Counted from the first letter of the stretch, positions 34,399 to 43,602 are shown. The stretch: 64,000 nt of DNA from Caballeronia fortuita (GCF_001544835.2 NZ_FCNX02000020.1:53022-117021); one strand, 5' to 3'. Made by a program: numbers and translations. The notes: generated by a model not told the origin, from the sequence alone.

Positions 34399-35751
34399 GT
34401 GGCCAAATCCACAGTCACGCAATTCATGTCGGAATCGGACGCGGCGGCAGCGCGCGTCGAGGCCACGTATCACAAGGTCACCTGGCGGCTGATGTCGTTC
34501 ATCTTCGTCTGCTGGGTGCTCAACTATCTGGATCGCGTGAACGTCAGCTTCGCGCAACTGCATCTGAAGCAGGATCTCGGTTTGTCCGACGCCGCTTACG
34601 GTCTGGGCGTGAGTCTGTTCTTCATCGGCTACATCCTGCTCGAAGTGCCGAGCACGCTATGGCTCAAGAAGATCGGCGCGCGCCTCACGATCTCCCGCAT
34701 CATGATTCTTTGGGGCGGCATCTCGACCGCAATGGCGTTCATGACCACGCCGGCGCAGTTCTATATCGCGCGCATTCTGCTCGGGGCCGCAGAGGCCGGC
34801 TTCTGGCCTGGCATCATCCTGTATCTGACGTACTGGTATCCGGGTGCGCGGCGCGCGCGGATCACATCGCGCTTTCTGCTGGCGATTGCCGCGGCGGGCA
34901 TCATCGGCGGGCCGCTGTCGGGCTGGATCCTGCATAACTTCGTCGACGTGCTCGGCTACAAGAACTGGCAGTGGCTGTTCTTTCTCGAAGGGCTGCCCGC
35001 GCTCGTGATGGGCGTCGTCGCGTTCTTCTATCTCGTCGATCGTCCGCAGGACGCGCGCTGGCTCGACGACGAGCAGAAGAAGATCATTCTCGATGCGCTC
35101 GCCGCCGACCGCGCCGAGAAGAAGCCCGGCAAGCATACGCGCCACCAGTTGCTGGCCGCGCTGAAGGATCCGCGCGTGTATATCCTCGCGGCGGGCTGGG
35201 GCACGGTGCCCTTGTGCGGCACGATCCTCAACTACTGGACGCCGACCATCATCCGGCAGGCGGGCGTGTCGGACGTGCTCAATGTCGGCTTGCTGTCGGC
35301 GCTGCCGTACATCATCGGCGCGCTCGGCATGTTCGCCGTCGCGCGCAGTTCCGACGTGACGCTGGAGCGCCGCTGGCATTTCTTCCTGTGCACGGCGGTT
35401 GGCGCGCTGGGCGGCTTTCTGCTGCCGGTGCTGTCGGGGAATACGACGGCGGCCATCATCTGCCTGGGCATGATCTCCATCTCGTACTTCGGCGCGGCCG
35501 CGATCATCTGGTCGATTCCACCGGCTTATCTGTCCGATGACGCCGCTGCCGCAGGCATCGGCGCGATCAGTAGCCTGGGGCAGGTCGGCGCGTTCTGCGG
35601 CCCCATTGCGCTCGGCTGGATCAAGACGGTGACGGGCAGTCTCGCCATCGGGCTATCTGCGATCGCGGCAATCGTCGTGCTCGGCGGACTCGCCGTGCTG
35701 ATCGGCGTGCCGGCGAACACGCTGCGCGAGCACGCGGAAAAGCACTCGTAA
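34399..35751 (+). CDS. MFS transporter, probable phthalate/aromatic-acid carrier
   Basis: About 450 residues with 12 helices. CWVLNYLDRVNVSFAQL, KKIGARLTISRIMILWG and GIILYLTYWYPGARRAR match the ACS family that includes phthalate carriers. GTG 34399 is chosen because GGAG lies 7 bases upstream; in-frame ATGs at 34324 and 34426 are alternatives. It is divergent from the MarR gene, ends in a strong terminator, and is followed by the dioxygenase operon. The shared operator ties uptake to catabolism. Confidence 0.88.
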   Translation: MAKSTVTQFMSESDAAAARVEATYHKVTWRLMSFIFVCWVLNYLDRVNVSFAQLHLKQDLGLSDAAYGLGVSLFFIGYILLEVPSTLWLKKIGARLTISRIMILWGGISTAMAFMTTPAQFYIARILLGAAEAGFWPGIILYLTYWYPGARRARITSRFLLAIAAAGIIGGPLSGWILHNFVDVLGYKNWQWLFFLEGLPALVMGVVAFFYLVDRPQDARWLDDEQKKIILDALAADRAEKKPGKHTRHQLLAALKDPRVYILAAGWGTVPLCGTILNYWTPTIIRQAGVSDVLNVGLLSALPYIIGALGMFAVARSSDVTLERRWHFFLCTAVGALGGFLLPVLSGNTTAAIICLGMISISYFGAAAIIWSIPPAYLSDDAAAAGIGAISSLGQVGAFCGPIALGWIKTVTGSLAIGLSAIAAIVVLGGLAVLIGVPANTLREHAEKHS

Positions 35752-35773
35752 GCAACGATTCTCGCAGCAGCAG

Positions 35774-35804
35774 CGGCGCCTTCGTCATGGAGGCGCCGTT
35801 TTTT
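35774..35804 (+). terminator. Rho-independent terminator after the MFS gene
   Basis: CGGCGCCT and AGGCGCCG pair as a perfect 8-bp stem around a 9-base loop, followed by TTTTTT. It ends the transporter transcript and insulates the next promoter at 35841. Confidence 0.85.
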
Positions 35805-35840
35805 CTTGTAACGGCGTAACGCATTTCAGGGAAAACCCGC

Positions 35841-35869
35841 TTGCCGTCAAATGATTAGATATCTAATAT
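35841..35869 (+). promoter_or_regulatory. Candidate promoter of the dioxygenase operon
   Basis: TTGCCG (35841-35846), 17 bases, TAATAT (35864-35869). The MarR-type palindrome covers the spacer and most of the -10, which would allow simple steric repression. Confidence 0.5.
35854..35867. promoter_or_regulatory. MarR-type operator, copy 2 (ATTAGATATCTAAT)
   Basis: A perfect 14-bp palindrome. With flanks, ATGATTAGATATC and AATA, it matches copy 1 at 34298-34315 except for one base. It lies 70 bp before the reductase gene. Confidence 0.75.
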
Positions 35870-35936
35870 AAACGTCATGGTGATCGACGCCGCGAAGGCT
35901 CGATAGAGTGAAGCGACAAGCAGGGGAGCCGGTGCA

Positions 35937-36899
35937 ATGAACGACGAACTGTCATTCAGGACGCTCGTGGTGACGAAGAAGGATCAGGCGGCGGAAGGCA
36001 TCTTCCGTTTCGAGTTGCGCGATGACACGGGCCGCGATCTGCCGCCGTTCACGGCGGGCGCGCATCTGACAGTGCGTGTGCCGAACGGGGCGAATCGCAA
36101 TTATTCGCTGTGCAACGATCCGGCCGAGACGGACCGCTATGTGATCGCCGTGAAGCGCGACGCGGCGGGGCGCGGCGGCTCGATCAGCATGGCGGACGAT
36201 GTCGCGGAAGGCGTTCGGATCGACGTTTCGGAGCCGCGCAACGAGTTCGTGCTCAACGAGCGCGCGCGCAGCTTCGTATTCGTCGCGGGCGGCATCGGCA
36301 TCACGCCGATTCTTTCGATGATGCGTTATCTGAAAGCCACCGGCGGTCCGCGTTTCAAGCTCTATTACGTCTCGCGCGGCCCGGAGACCACGGCGTTCAT
36401 CGACGAACTGTCGGGCCCGGAATGGAAGCCGCATGTGGTGATTCATCACGATCACGGCGACCTCTCGCAAGCGTTCGATTTCTGGCCCGTCTTCGAGAAG
36501 CCCGCGAGCGGCGCGCATGTCTATTGCTGCGGCCCGCGCGCGTTGATGGACGGCGTGCGCGACATGACCGGCCACTGGCCGACCGGCAGCGTGCATTTCG
36601 AGAGCTTCGGCGTGGATCAGTCGCGCGCCGCCGACAACACGCCTTTCAGCGTAAAGCTCGAACGCTCGGGCCGCTCATTCGAGATTCCGAAGGACCGCTC
36701 GATCCTCGAGATTCTTCGCGACAACGGCATCCGCGCGCCGAGCTCGTGCGAGAGCGGCACGTGCGGATCGTGCCGCACGACGCTGTGCGCGGGCGAGGCG
36801 GATCATCGCGACATGGTGCTCGGCGACGACGAGAAGCGCGATCAGATCATGATCTGCGTATCGCGTGCGAAGAGCGAAGAACTCGTGCTGGATCTCTGA
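35937..36899 (+). CDS. Phthalate-dioxygenase-reductase-type oxidoreductase (PDR/VanB family)
   Basis: A 320-residue reductase with three modules: an FMN/FAD-binding beta barrel (NYSLCNDP, near 57-64), an NAD-binding domain (FVAGGIGITPILSMMRY) and a C-terminal plant-type 2Fe-2S ferredoxin with C271, C276, C279 and C307 (CESGTCGSC, then a distant Cys). It passes electrons from NADH to the Rieske oxygenase encoded next. The order FMN-NAD-FeS is that of phthalate dioxygenase reductase. It is the first gene of the operon, behind the MarR operator. Confidence 0.92.
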   Translation: MNDELSFRTLVVTKKDQAAEGIFRFELRDDTGRDLPPFTAGAHLTVRVPNGANRNYSLCNDPAETDRYVIAVKRDAAGRGGSISMADDVAEGVRIDVSEPRNEFVLNERARSFVFVAGGIGITPILSMMRYLKATGGPRFKLYYVSRGPETTAFIDELSGPEWKPHVVIHHDHGDLSQAFDFWPVFEKPASGAHVYCCGPRALMDGVRDMTGHWPTGSVHFESFGVDQSRAADNTPFSVKLERSGRSFEIPKDRSILEILRDNGIRAPSSCESGTCGSCRTTLCAGEADHRDMVLGDDEKRDQIMICVSRAKSEELVLDL

Positions 36900-36940
36900 A
36901 GCACATTCCCCACTGCATACGTTGGTCAGGAGAAGCGTAA

Positions 36941-38266
36941 ATGCTCACGCATGAAGAAAACGAGTTGCTGTGCCGCGTCGAAGGCGACGCGCCGATGGGT
37001 CAGTTGATGCGCCGTCACTGGACGCCGGTATGTCTCATCGAGGAAGTCAGCGAGCCGGACGGAGCGCCCGTGAAGGCGCGTCTCTTCGGTGAAGATCTGG
37101 TGGTCTTTCGCGATACCGACGGCAACGTCGGCGTGATGGACGAATACTGTCCGCATCGCCGGGTGTCGCTCGTTTATGGGCGCAATGAAGACTGCGGCTT
37201 GCGCTGTCTCTATCACGGCTGGAAGATGGACGTGAAGGGCAATGTCATCGAGATGGTCTCGGAGCCTTCGTGCAGCGACATGACGAAGAAGGTCAAGCAC
37301 AAGGCTTATGAAACGAAGGAGTGGGGCGGCTTCGTCTGGGCGTACATGGGCCCGCAGGACGCCATTCCCGAGTTCGTGCCGCCGGCCTGGGCGCCGACCG
37401 AGGACACGCGCGTGAGCATCGCCAAGGCGATCCTGCCGTGCAACTGGGCGCAGATTCTCGAAGGCGCGATCGATTCGGCGCACAGCTCGAGCCTGCACTC
37501 GTCGGACTTCGTGCCGGCACGCGTGGGCGGCGCGGAAGCGACTTCGAAGAACTGGCTGCGTCCATCGACGGACAAGGCGCCTCGCCTTCAGGTGCATCGC
37601 ACGGAATACGGTTTCCGCTACGCCGCGCTGCGCCGCCCGATACAGAACGCGGCCACGCACGACTATGTGCGCTCGACCGTGTTCGTCGCGCCGGCGACCG
37701 CGCTGATCCCGCCGAACAATCTCTACAACGTGGCGAACATCAACGTGCCCTGCGACGATCACAGCACGGCGTTCTACTTCATGGCGTGGGGCCATCCGGA
37801 CAAGACGCCGGAAACCGAGACGTGGCGCAAGTTCCTCGGGCAGCAGGTCGGCATCGATCTCGACGAGTATTACCGGCCGCTGCGCAATCACGACAACCGT
37901 TTCTGGCAGGATCGCGAAGCGATGAAGGCGGGCAACTTCACCGGCATCAAGGGCTTCCCGAACCAGGACATCGCCATGTGGGTGACGATGGGCGCGATCG
38001 CGGATCGCACCGAAGAGCGTCTCGGCGCGAGCGATGTCGCCGTGGTCGAATTCCGCCGCCGCATGCTCGATGCGCTCGCGGCGTTCAAGTCGGGCGAGGC
38101 GGCCATCGGTACCGGCGAAAAGGCCATTCCGCGCAGCGTCTGCTCCTTCCAGGCGATGGTGCCGAAGGACACCGACTGGAAGCAGTACGCGGCACATCCG
38201 GTCTGGGTGGAGACGGCTTCGCAGGCTGCTCCGGAGCTCGAATCGAACTATCAGGTTCAGGTTTGA
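36941..38266 (+). CDS. Rieske 2Fe-2S ring-hydroxylating oxygenase, phthalate 4,5-dioxygenase-like
   Basis: A 441-residue oxygenase alpha subunit. The Rieske cluster ligands are C70, H72, C89 and H92 (CPH and CLYH). The mononuclear iron site shows H181 and H186 in AIDSAHSSSLH, with bridging D178, and a late Asp in PNQD. It probably adds O2 to the aromatic ring to give a cis-dihydrodiol. Its partner reductase, a Gfo/Idh/MocA dehydrogenase and a decarboxylase-like protein share the operon, which matches the phthalate pathway, but substrate could be another phthalate-like acid. The next ATG overlaps its stop by one base. Confidence 0.88.
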   Translation: MLTHEENELLCRVEGDAPMGQLMRRHWTPVCLIEEVSEPDGAPVKARLFGEDLVVFRDTDGNVGVMDEYCPHRRVSLVYGRNEDCGLRCLYHGWKMDVKGNVIEMVSEPSCSDMTKKVKHKAYETKEWGGFVWAYMGPQDAIPEFVPPAWAPTEDTRVSIAKAILPCNWAQILEGAIDSAHSSSLHSSDFVPARVGGAEATSKNWLRPSTDKAPRLQVHRTEYGFRYAALRRPIQNAATHDYVRSTVFVAPATALIPPNNLYNVANINVPCDDHSTAFYFMAWGHPDKTPETETWRKFLGQQVGIDLDEYYRPLRNHDNRFWQDREAMKAGNFTGIKGFPNQDIAMWVTMGAIADRTEERLGASDVAVVEFRRRMLDALAAFKSGEAAIGTGEKAIPRSVCSFQAMVPKDTDWKQYAAHPVWVETASQAAPELESNYQVQV

Positions 38267-39459
38267 TGGCGATGATCCGACTCGGGATCGTAGGCCTTGG
38301 CCGCGCTTTCTCGCTGATGCTGCCGACCTTCCTCGCCGATGCGCGCGTGCAGCTCGCCGGGGCGTGCGATCCGCGCGAGACGGCGCGCGCGCAGTTCGAA
38401 GCGGACTTCGACGCGCCCGCCTTCGACGACATCGAAGCGCTCGCGCGCCGCGCCGACATCGATGCGCTCTACATCGCGAGTCCGCATCAGTTTCATGCGG
38501 CGCATACGCGGATCGCGGCTTCGCACGGCAAGCATGTGCTCGTCGAAAAGCCGATGGCGCTCTCGCTCGACGAATGCGACGACATGATCGCCGCATGCCG
38601 CGAGGCGAACGTGCATCTCATCGTCGGCCATTGTCATAGCTTCGATACGCCGTATCTGCGCACTCGCGAGCTGATCGCATCGGGCGCATTCGGCGGCGTG
38701 AAGATGATCCAGGCGCTCAACTACACCGATTATCTCTACCGGCCGCGTCGTCCCGAGGAACTGAAGACGGAAGCGGGCGGCGGCGCGGTCTTCAGTCAGG
38801 CCGCGCATCAGGTGGATATCGTGCGGATGCTCGCCGGAAGCCGCGCGACGCGCATTCGTGCGGCGGTCGGCAACTGGGACCCGGCGCGTCCGACGGAAGG
38901 CGCGTACACCGCGACGCTCTGGTTCGAGAACGGCGCATTTGCGACGCTCGCCTACAACGGCTATGGACACTTCGATTCCGACGAGTGGACCGGCTGGATC
39001 GGCGAAATGGGTCAGACGCGCAGCGCCGACGAGTACGGCGCCGCGCGGCGCAAGCTCGCAAAAGTGGCATCGCGCGAAGAAGAGGCGCGTCTCAAGGCGG
39101 CGGGCACTTACGGCGGCAACGCCTATACGCCCGCCGCGCAAGCTGCCGATGTGCGCAGACATCAGCACTTCGGGCCGCTGATCGTGTCGTGCGAGCGCGG
39201 CGATCTGCGTCCGATGCCCGATGGCATCGTGGTGTACGGCGACGAACGGCGGGAGCGCATCGAACTCGATGCGCCCGAGGTGCCGCGCGCGGAAGTCATC
39301 GACGAACTCATGGCCGCCATGCACGGCGACGCCGCTCCGCTGCACGACGGTGTCTGGGCGCGTGGCACGCTCGAAATCTGCCTTGCGATGCTGCGTTCGG
39401 GCGCTGAACAGCGCGACGTGCTCATCGGCGGCGAAACGTCAATCAAAAAGGAATATTGA
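38266..39459 (+). CDS. Gfo/Idh/MocA oxidoreductase, phthalate 4,5-cis-dihydrodiol-dehydrogenase-like
   Basis: A 397-residue protein with an N-terminal Rossmann domain (RLGIVGLGRAF) and the family motif HVLVEKPMAL. The C-terminal domain contains AHQVDIVRMLAG. Phthalate dihydrodiol dehydrogenase (Pht4/OphB) belongs to this family, so with a Rieske oxygenase upstream and a decarboxylase-like protein downstream it should oxidise the dihydrodiol to the 4,5-dihydroxy compound. The ATG overlaps the oxygenase stop by one base (TGATG). The general family is certain; the specific role depends on context. Confidence 0.83.
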   Translation: MAMIRLGIVGLGRAFSLMLPTFLADARVQLAGACDPRETARAQFEADFDAPAFDDIEALARRADIDALYIASPHQFHAAHTRIAASHGKHVLVEKPMALSLDECDDMIAACREANVHLIVGHCHSFDTPYLRTRELIASGAFGGVKMIQALNYTDYLYRPRRPEELKTEAGGGAVFSQAAHQVDIVRMLAGSRATRIRAAVGNWDPARPTEGAYTATLWFENGAFATLAYNGYGHFDSDEWTGWIGEMGQTRSADEYGAARRKLAKVASREEEARLKAAGTYGGNAYTPAAQAADVRRHQHFGPLIVSCERGDLRPMPDGIVVYGDERRERIELDAPEVPRAEVIDELMAAMHGDAAPLHDGVWARGTLEICLAMLRSGAEQRDVLIGGETSIKKEY

Positions 39460-39461
39460 AT

Positions 39462-40454
39462 ATGGGCAAGCTCAATCTGTCGGTCGCGGTGGGGAACTAC
39501 GATCGCATGCGGCCGCTGGTCGATGGCGAAGTGCAGATCGACGGTGTCGATCCGACCTTCATGCTGCAGGACCCGGAAGAGATCTTCTTTCGCGCGTTTC
39601 GCCACGCTGATTACGATATCTGCGAGCTGTCGCTGTCGAGCTATAGCGTGAAGACGGCGGCGGGCACGAGCCCATATATCGGCGTGCCGATCTTTCCGTC
39701 GCGCGCGTTCCGGCATACGTCGATCTATGTCCGCAACGATCGCGGCATCGAGTCGCCCGCCGATCTGAAGGGCAAGCGCATCGGCGTGCCGGAATATCAG
39801 TTGACGGCCAACGTGTGGGCGCGTCTCTTTCTCGAAGAAGATCACGGCCTGAAGCCGTCCGATGTTACGTGGGTACGCGGCGGTTACGAAGAAGCCGGCC
39901 GCCTGGAAAAGATCAGTCTCAAGCTGCCCGGCGATGTACGGCTCGAGAACGCACCGGAGAACCAGACGATTTCGGGCATGCTCGCATCCGGCGAGATCGA
40001 TGCGCTCATCGGTCCGCGCGCGCCGTCGTGCTTCACCAACGGCCATCCGAACGTCAAGTATCTGTTCGACGATCCGCAAAAGGCCGCCGCCGACTGGTAC
40101 ACGCGCACCAGGCTTTTCCCGATCATGCATCTGCTGGGCGTGCGGCGCACGCTTGCCGAGCAGCATCCGTGGCTGCCCGGCGCGGTGGCGAAAGCCTTCG
40201 AGAAGAGCAAGGCGCTGGCGCTCGCAAAACTCAGCGATACGTCCGCGACCAAGGTGACGTTGCCGTTCGTCGAGGAACAGTTGCGCAATGCGCGGCGTCT
40301 CATGGGCCACGATTTCTGGTCGTATGGCTTCGAGCCGAACCGCCACGTGTTGTCGCGCTTTCTCGAACGGCATCATCAGGAAGGCTTGTCCAGCCGCCTG
40401 TTGCAGCCCGAAGAGCTCTTTCATCCCGCAACGCTCGAGAGCTTCAAGATCTGA
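39462..40454 (+). CDS. 4,5-dihydroxyphthalate-decarboxylase-like protein
   Basis: A 330-residue protein starting at ATG 39462, with AAGGA nine bases upstream (a TTG six bases earlier is in frame). The beginning GKLNLSVAVGNYDRMRPL, then SLSSYSVKTAAG and RGIESPADLKGKRIGVPEYQ, matches the 4,5-dihydroxyphthalate decarboxylase (Pht5/OphC) family, which has a periplasmic-binding-protein-like fold. No signal peptide is present, so it acts in the cytoplasm. The product of the full set would be protocatechuate. No protocatechuate-cleavage genes are in the window. Confidence 0.85.
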   Translation: MGKLNLSVAVGNYDRMRPLVDGEVQIDGVDPTFMLQDPEEIFFRAFRHADYDICELSLSSYSVKTAAGTSPYIGVPIFPSRAFRHTSIYVRNDRGIESPADLKGKRIGVPEYQLTANVWARLFLEEDHGLKPSDVTWVRGGYEEAGRLEKISLKLPGDVRLENAPENQTISGMLASGEIDALIGPRAPSCFTNGHPNVKYLFDDPQKAAADWYTRTRLFPIMHLLGVRRTLAEQHPWLPGAVAKAFEKSKALALAKLSDTSATKVTLPFVEEQLRNARRLMGHDFWSYGFEPNRHVLSRFLERHHQEGLSSRLLQPEELFHPATLESFKI

Positions 40455-40481
40455 GCGTGATGTGGCCGTGGCAACGCGGCC

Positions 40482-41141
40482 TCACACCTTCGCTAGCGCC
40501 TCATATGCCCGTTCCGGTATCTCCGCGAGCCGGGACGGATGCACCTGGCCGCTGAGCCCGTAGAACTTCTGGAAGCTCATGATCAGCGGCGACCACTTGT
40601 CCGGATCGATCCGGTTTGCGTGACCTTCGACGAGCAGATCCGGATGGACGTGTACGCGCTGAATCCGCACTTCGATCAAGCTGATGAAGCCGCGCAACCG
40701 GTCGCTGTCTTCGCCGATGCCGTGCACTGCCGCGACGACGGCTTCGAGCTGGATCGGACATTCGAGTGCGCGTGCGGCACTGACCGTATCGGATGACACC
40801 CTCGTCATTCCAGCGCGGCCGAACTTGTCGGGTTCGTAGACGTAGCCCATTTCCCGCCTGAATTCAGGAACAGGATAAACGCCCGTCGTGCGTGCGATGC
40901 GATCGACTGCGCCTACCTCCGTCGCCGACGGAAGATTCAGCACGCATTCGCCGGTGCGAACCAGATTGCGCGCAGTCTGCGAGCCTGACGCGATACCCAG
41001 CACGCCTCGCCAGCCCAACCAGAATACCGAAGATATGGGCGCGAGATTGTCCGTGCCATTGGGGTTGACGGTGCTGACCAAAGCGACCGGCGTCCCGAGA
41101 TAGAGAATGTGGGGTTCGGCGACAACGTGGGGCGCGTTCAT
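40482..41141 (-). CDS. Flavin reductase family protein
   Basis: A 219-residue FMN-binding split-barrel protein. TPVALVSTVNPNGTDNLAPIS and ARNLVRTGECVLNLP are the flavin-reductase signatures. It would reduce free flavin for a two-component monooxygenase or act alone as a flavoprotein. It converges on the phthalate-type operon and no oxygenase partner lies beside it, so its partner is unknown. GGAG sits 11 bases before the ATG, slightly far. Confidence 0.85.
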   Translation of the reverse strand: MNAPHVVAEPHILYLGTPVALVSTVNPNGTDNLAPISSVFWLGWRGVLGIASGSQTARNLVRTGECVLNLPSATEVGAVDRIARTTGVYPVPEFRREMGYVYEPDKFGRAGMTRVSSDTVSAARALECPIQLEAVVAAVHGIGEDSDRLRGFISLIEVRIQRVHVHPDLLVEGHANRIDPDKWSPLIMSFQKFYGLSGQVHPSRLAEIPERAYEALAKV

Positions 41142-41404
41142 GAGTTGTGTGCTCCGTGAGTGGATGCACCCATGATGCGGCCTGCACGCCTTGGATACGC
41201 TCCAGTTCTTGCTTCTTCATTCCTGATCGGACGACGGCCGTTGCGCGGCCGTCCATTGTCGCCACGCCGGCAACACGGTGTACGCATTCGCGACGCTACT
41301 GGCCTTCGCCACCGCTACCTACAATCCGTCACACGCTCGGTCGAACGCGAGCGAAACGGAGCGCACGGTGCGCTCATGCCATTCAATTTCCAGGACTATC
41401 GAAG

Positions 41405-42337
41405 ATGAGCCATATAACCCGCAATGTGCAGCCCGTTATCGCCAGGCTCGGCAGAGAAGGATCAGGCGAGCTCGTGGCTTCCCGATATGCCGTGCGCATA
41501 GGCGATATCGATGTCGTGCTGATCAGCGACGGCGTGCTGCCGCTGCCGACTTCCACCATGTCCACCAACGTAAGCGAAGCGGACCGCAACGAATGGTTCG
41601 ACGGCCGCTTCCTGCAACGGGACACGTTCGACTGGGCTTTGAATATCGCGCTAGTGCGCAGCGGCGAACGCCTGATCCTGATCGACTCGGGCGTAGGCGA
41701 TGGTTTCGAATACTTTTCGCGTGCCGGCCGATCGGTGATGCGTCTGGAATCGGCCGGTATCGACCTGGCTGCGATCACCGATATCGTGATTACGCATATG
41801 CACATGGATCATGTCGGCGGGCTGAACGTCGATGGCGTCAAGGCGAAGCTGCGTCCCGACGTGCGGATTCATGTGTCTGCCGCCGAAATCGCGTTCTGGA
41901 AGAATCCGGACTTCAGCAGGACGGTGATGCCGGAAGCGGTTCCCCCGGCGCTTCGCGCGGCGGCTGCCAAGTTCGTGAAGCTCTACAACGAGAACATCGT
42001 GCAGTTCGATCAGTCGGTCGAAGTCGCGCATGGCGTGTCGGCGCGGGTGACGGGTGGCCACACGCCGGGGCACTGCGTCGTGGATGTCGCATCGAACGGC
42101 GAGAAGCTGACGTTCGTAGGCGACGCGATTTTCGAAGTCAACTTCGATAATCCCGATTGGCAGAATGGCTTCGAGCATGATCCCGAAGCCTGCGTGGACG
42201 TGCGTATCGCGCTCTTCGATGACGCCGCTGAAACGGGCGCGCTGCTGGCCGCTGCGCATGTCGCGTTTCCGTCGATCGGTCATGTTGCAAAAAGCGGCGA
42301 GGGTTACCGTTTCGTGCCGGTGCAGTGGGACTATTGA
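41405..42337 (+). CDS. MBL-fold metallo-hydrolase
   Basis: A 310-residue metallo-beta-lactamase-fold protein starting at ATG 41405. The zinc motif HMHMDH (131-136) has the HxHxDH form, and GGHTPGHC and VGDAIF further downstream supply the remaining ligands. No signal peptide is apparent. The sequence resembles lactonase and AHL-lactonase-like hydrolases, but substrate assignment is not possible. An earlier in-frame extension to 41147 is unconserved. The 263 bp upstream contains no other gene. Confidence 0.85.
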   Translation: MSHITRNVQPVIARLGREGSGELVASRYAVRIGDIDVVLISDGVLPLPTSTMSTNVSEADRNEWFDGRFLQRDTFDWALNIALVRSGERLILIDSGVGDGFEYFSRAGRSVMRLESAGIDLAAITDIVITHMHMDHVGGLNVDGVKAKLRPDVRIHVSAAEIAFWKNPDFSRTVMPEAVPPALRAAAAKFVKLYNENIVQFDQSVEVAHGVSARVTGGHTPGHCVVDVASNGEKLTFVGDAIFEVNFDNPDWQNGFEHDPEACVDVRIALFDDAAETGALLAAAHVAFPSIGHVAKSGEGYRFVPVQWDY

Positions 42338-42444
42338 TCGATATTTCGCGGCGTATTGCGAGTTGTTTTTGAGGGACATCCGCGTCACTGGCAATGATAG
42401 TCAGTGAGCGGCTTTCTTCCAGGTTCGACACAACGGGACTCGAT

Positions 42445-43014
42445 ATGGAATTCAACGGTCTTCTGCCAGCCGTGTGCTGCACGGCTTTGCTTGCAACGGT
42501 ACCCGCTATCGCGGTCGCAGATGCCTTCACTGTCAAAGTCGATGGGCTGACTCGCGGCCGGTTCGACAATGAACAGGTGTACGGTCGATTCGGCTGTCAT
42601 GGCGAAAACATCTCGCCGCGCATTTCGTGGTCGCATGTTCCGGCCGGCACGAAGAGCATCGTCATCACCATCCATGACCCCGATGCACCCACCGGCGGAC
42701 TGGGCTGGACGCACTGGCAAGTGGCCAACATTGCGCCGACGCAGACATCGATTGAAAAAGGCGCGTCGGGCAATGCGCGGTCGCTGCCGGCAGGTGCGAT
42801 CGAGACGCTCACCGATTTCGGCGCTTCTGCGTATGGCGGACCATGCCCGCCGCCGGGCGAATCGCATCGATATATCGTGACCGCTTCGGCTTTGAGCGTT
42901 GCGAGCCTCGATGTAAACGCGGATTCGAGTCCCGCGCTCGTCGCCTATCAGATGCACGGAAAAGTCATTGGCCAGGCGCGCTATGTGGCCCGCTATCACC
43001 GTTCGGCGCAGTGA
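42445..43014 (+). CDS. YbhB/YbcL family PEBP-like protein, secreted
   Basis: A 189-residue phosphatidylethanolamine-binding-protein homologue. The N-terminus LLPAVCCTALLATVPAIAVA is a signal peptide ending near VADA. GENISPRISW, HDPDAPTGG and the late GPCPPPGESHRY are the PEBP ligand-pocket motifs. The bacterial members are periplasmic and of poorly known function. ATG 42445 begins the signal peptide, so the longer frame up to 42394 is not used. Confidence 0.87.
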   Translation: MEFNGLLPAVCCTALLATVPAIAVADAFTVKVDGLTRGRFDNEQVYGRFGCHGENISPRISWSHVPAGTKSIVITIHDPDAPTGGLGWTHWQVANIAPTQTSIEKGASGNARSLPAGAIETLTDFGASAYGGPCPPPGESHRYIVTASALSVASLDVNADSSPALVAYQMHGKVIGQARYVARYHRSAQ

Positions 43015-43164
43015 GCGGAAAACCACGTTCGCGACGTCGCGATCGACCTGCAAAGCGACAGTCATCATCGGTCCGGCTGTATACGCTTTGTCCATCGGTC
43101 ACCTATCCGAAGTGAACCGGCACGCGGGTTGCGGATGACATGCGATCAACCCACGGAGAGCACC

Positions 43165-43602
43165 ATGAGCCAACTGACTTTGCACGATCTCGCAACCAAG
43201 ATGGCGGAGATCGACTTCGCGATGCTTTCGACGCGCTCGCTGAACGGCAAGATCGCCGCGCGGCCCATGAGCAATAACCGCGATGTCGAATACGACGGCG
43301 ACAGCTATTTCTTCACACTCGAAGAAACGCATACGGTGCAGGAGATCAAGGCCGATGCGACCGTCGCGCTGACTTTCACGAGCAGCGCGAACCCGGACGG
43401 CGCGCCGCCGCTCTTCGTGGCCGTCGAGGGCCGCGCGGAACTGATCCGCGAAAAGCCGGCGATGAAGGATCACTGGAACGAAGACATCGAGAAGTGGTTC
43501 TCGGAAGGCTTCGAGACGCCGGGAATCGTGCTCATCAAAGTGCGCGCGGAGCGCATTCACTACTGGATGGGCGAGGAGGATGGCGAGATCACGCCTGAGT
43601 GA
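43165..43602 (+). CDS. PPOX-class pyridoxamine-5'-phosphate-oxidase-like (general stress) protein
   Basis: A 145-residue flavin-binding split-barrel protein. DLATKMAEIDFAMLSTRS and RPMSNNRDVEYDGDSYFFT are typical of the general-stress-protein 26 group. ATG 43165 follows GGAGAGCACC. Members bind FMN or F420 and may act in redox stress. It is followed 0-14 bp by the truncated quinone-oxidoreductase gene on the other strand, with overlapping ends. Confidence 0.85.
   Translation: MSQLTLHDLATKMAEIDFAMLSTRSLNGKIAARPMSNNRDVEYDGDSYFFTLEETHTVQEIKADATVALTFTSSANPDGAPPLFVAVEGRAELIREKPAMKDHWNEDIEKWFSEGFETPGIVLIKVRAERIHYWMGEEDGEITPE

Noticed and set aside
31173..35751. Idea that the neighbouring MFS genes at 31173 and 34399 are a tandem duplication
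   Set aside because: They share family motifs but differ clearly in sequence, operators and neighbours, so they are separate members of one large family.
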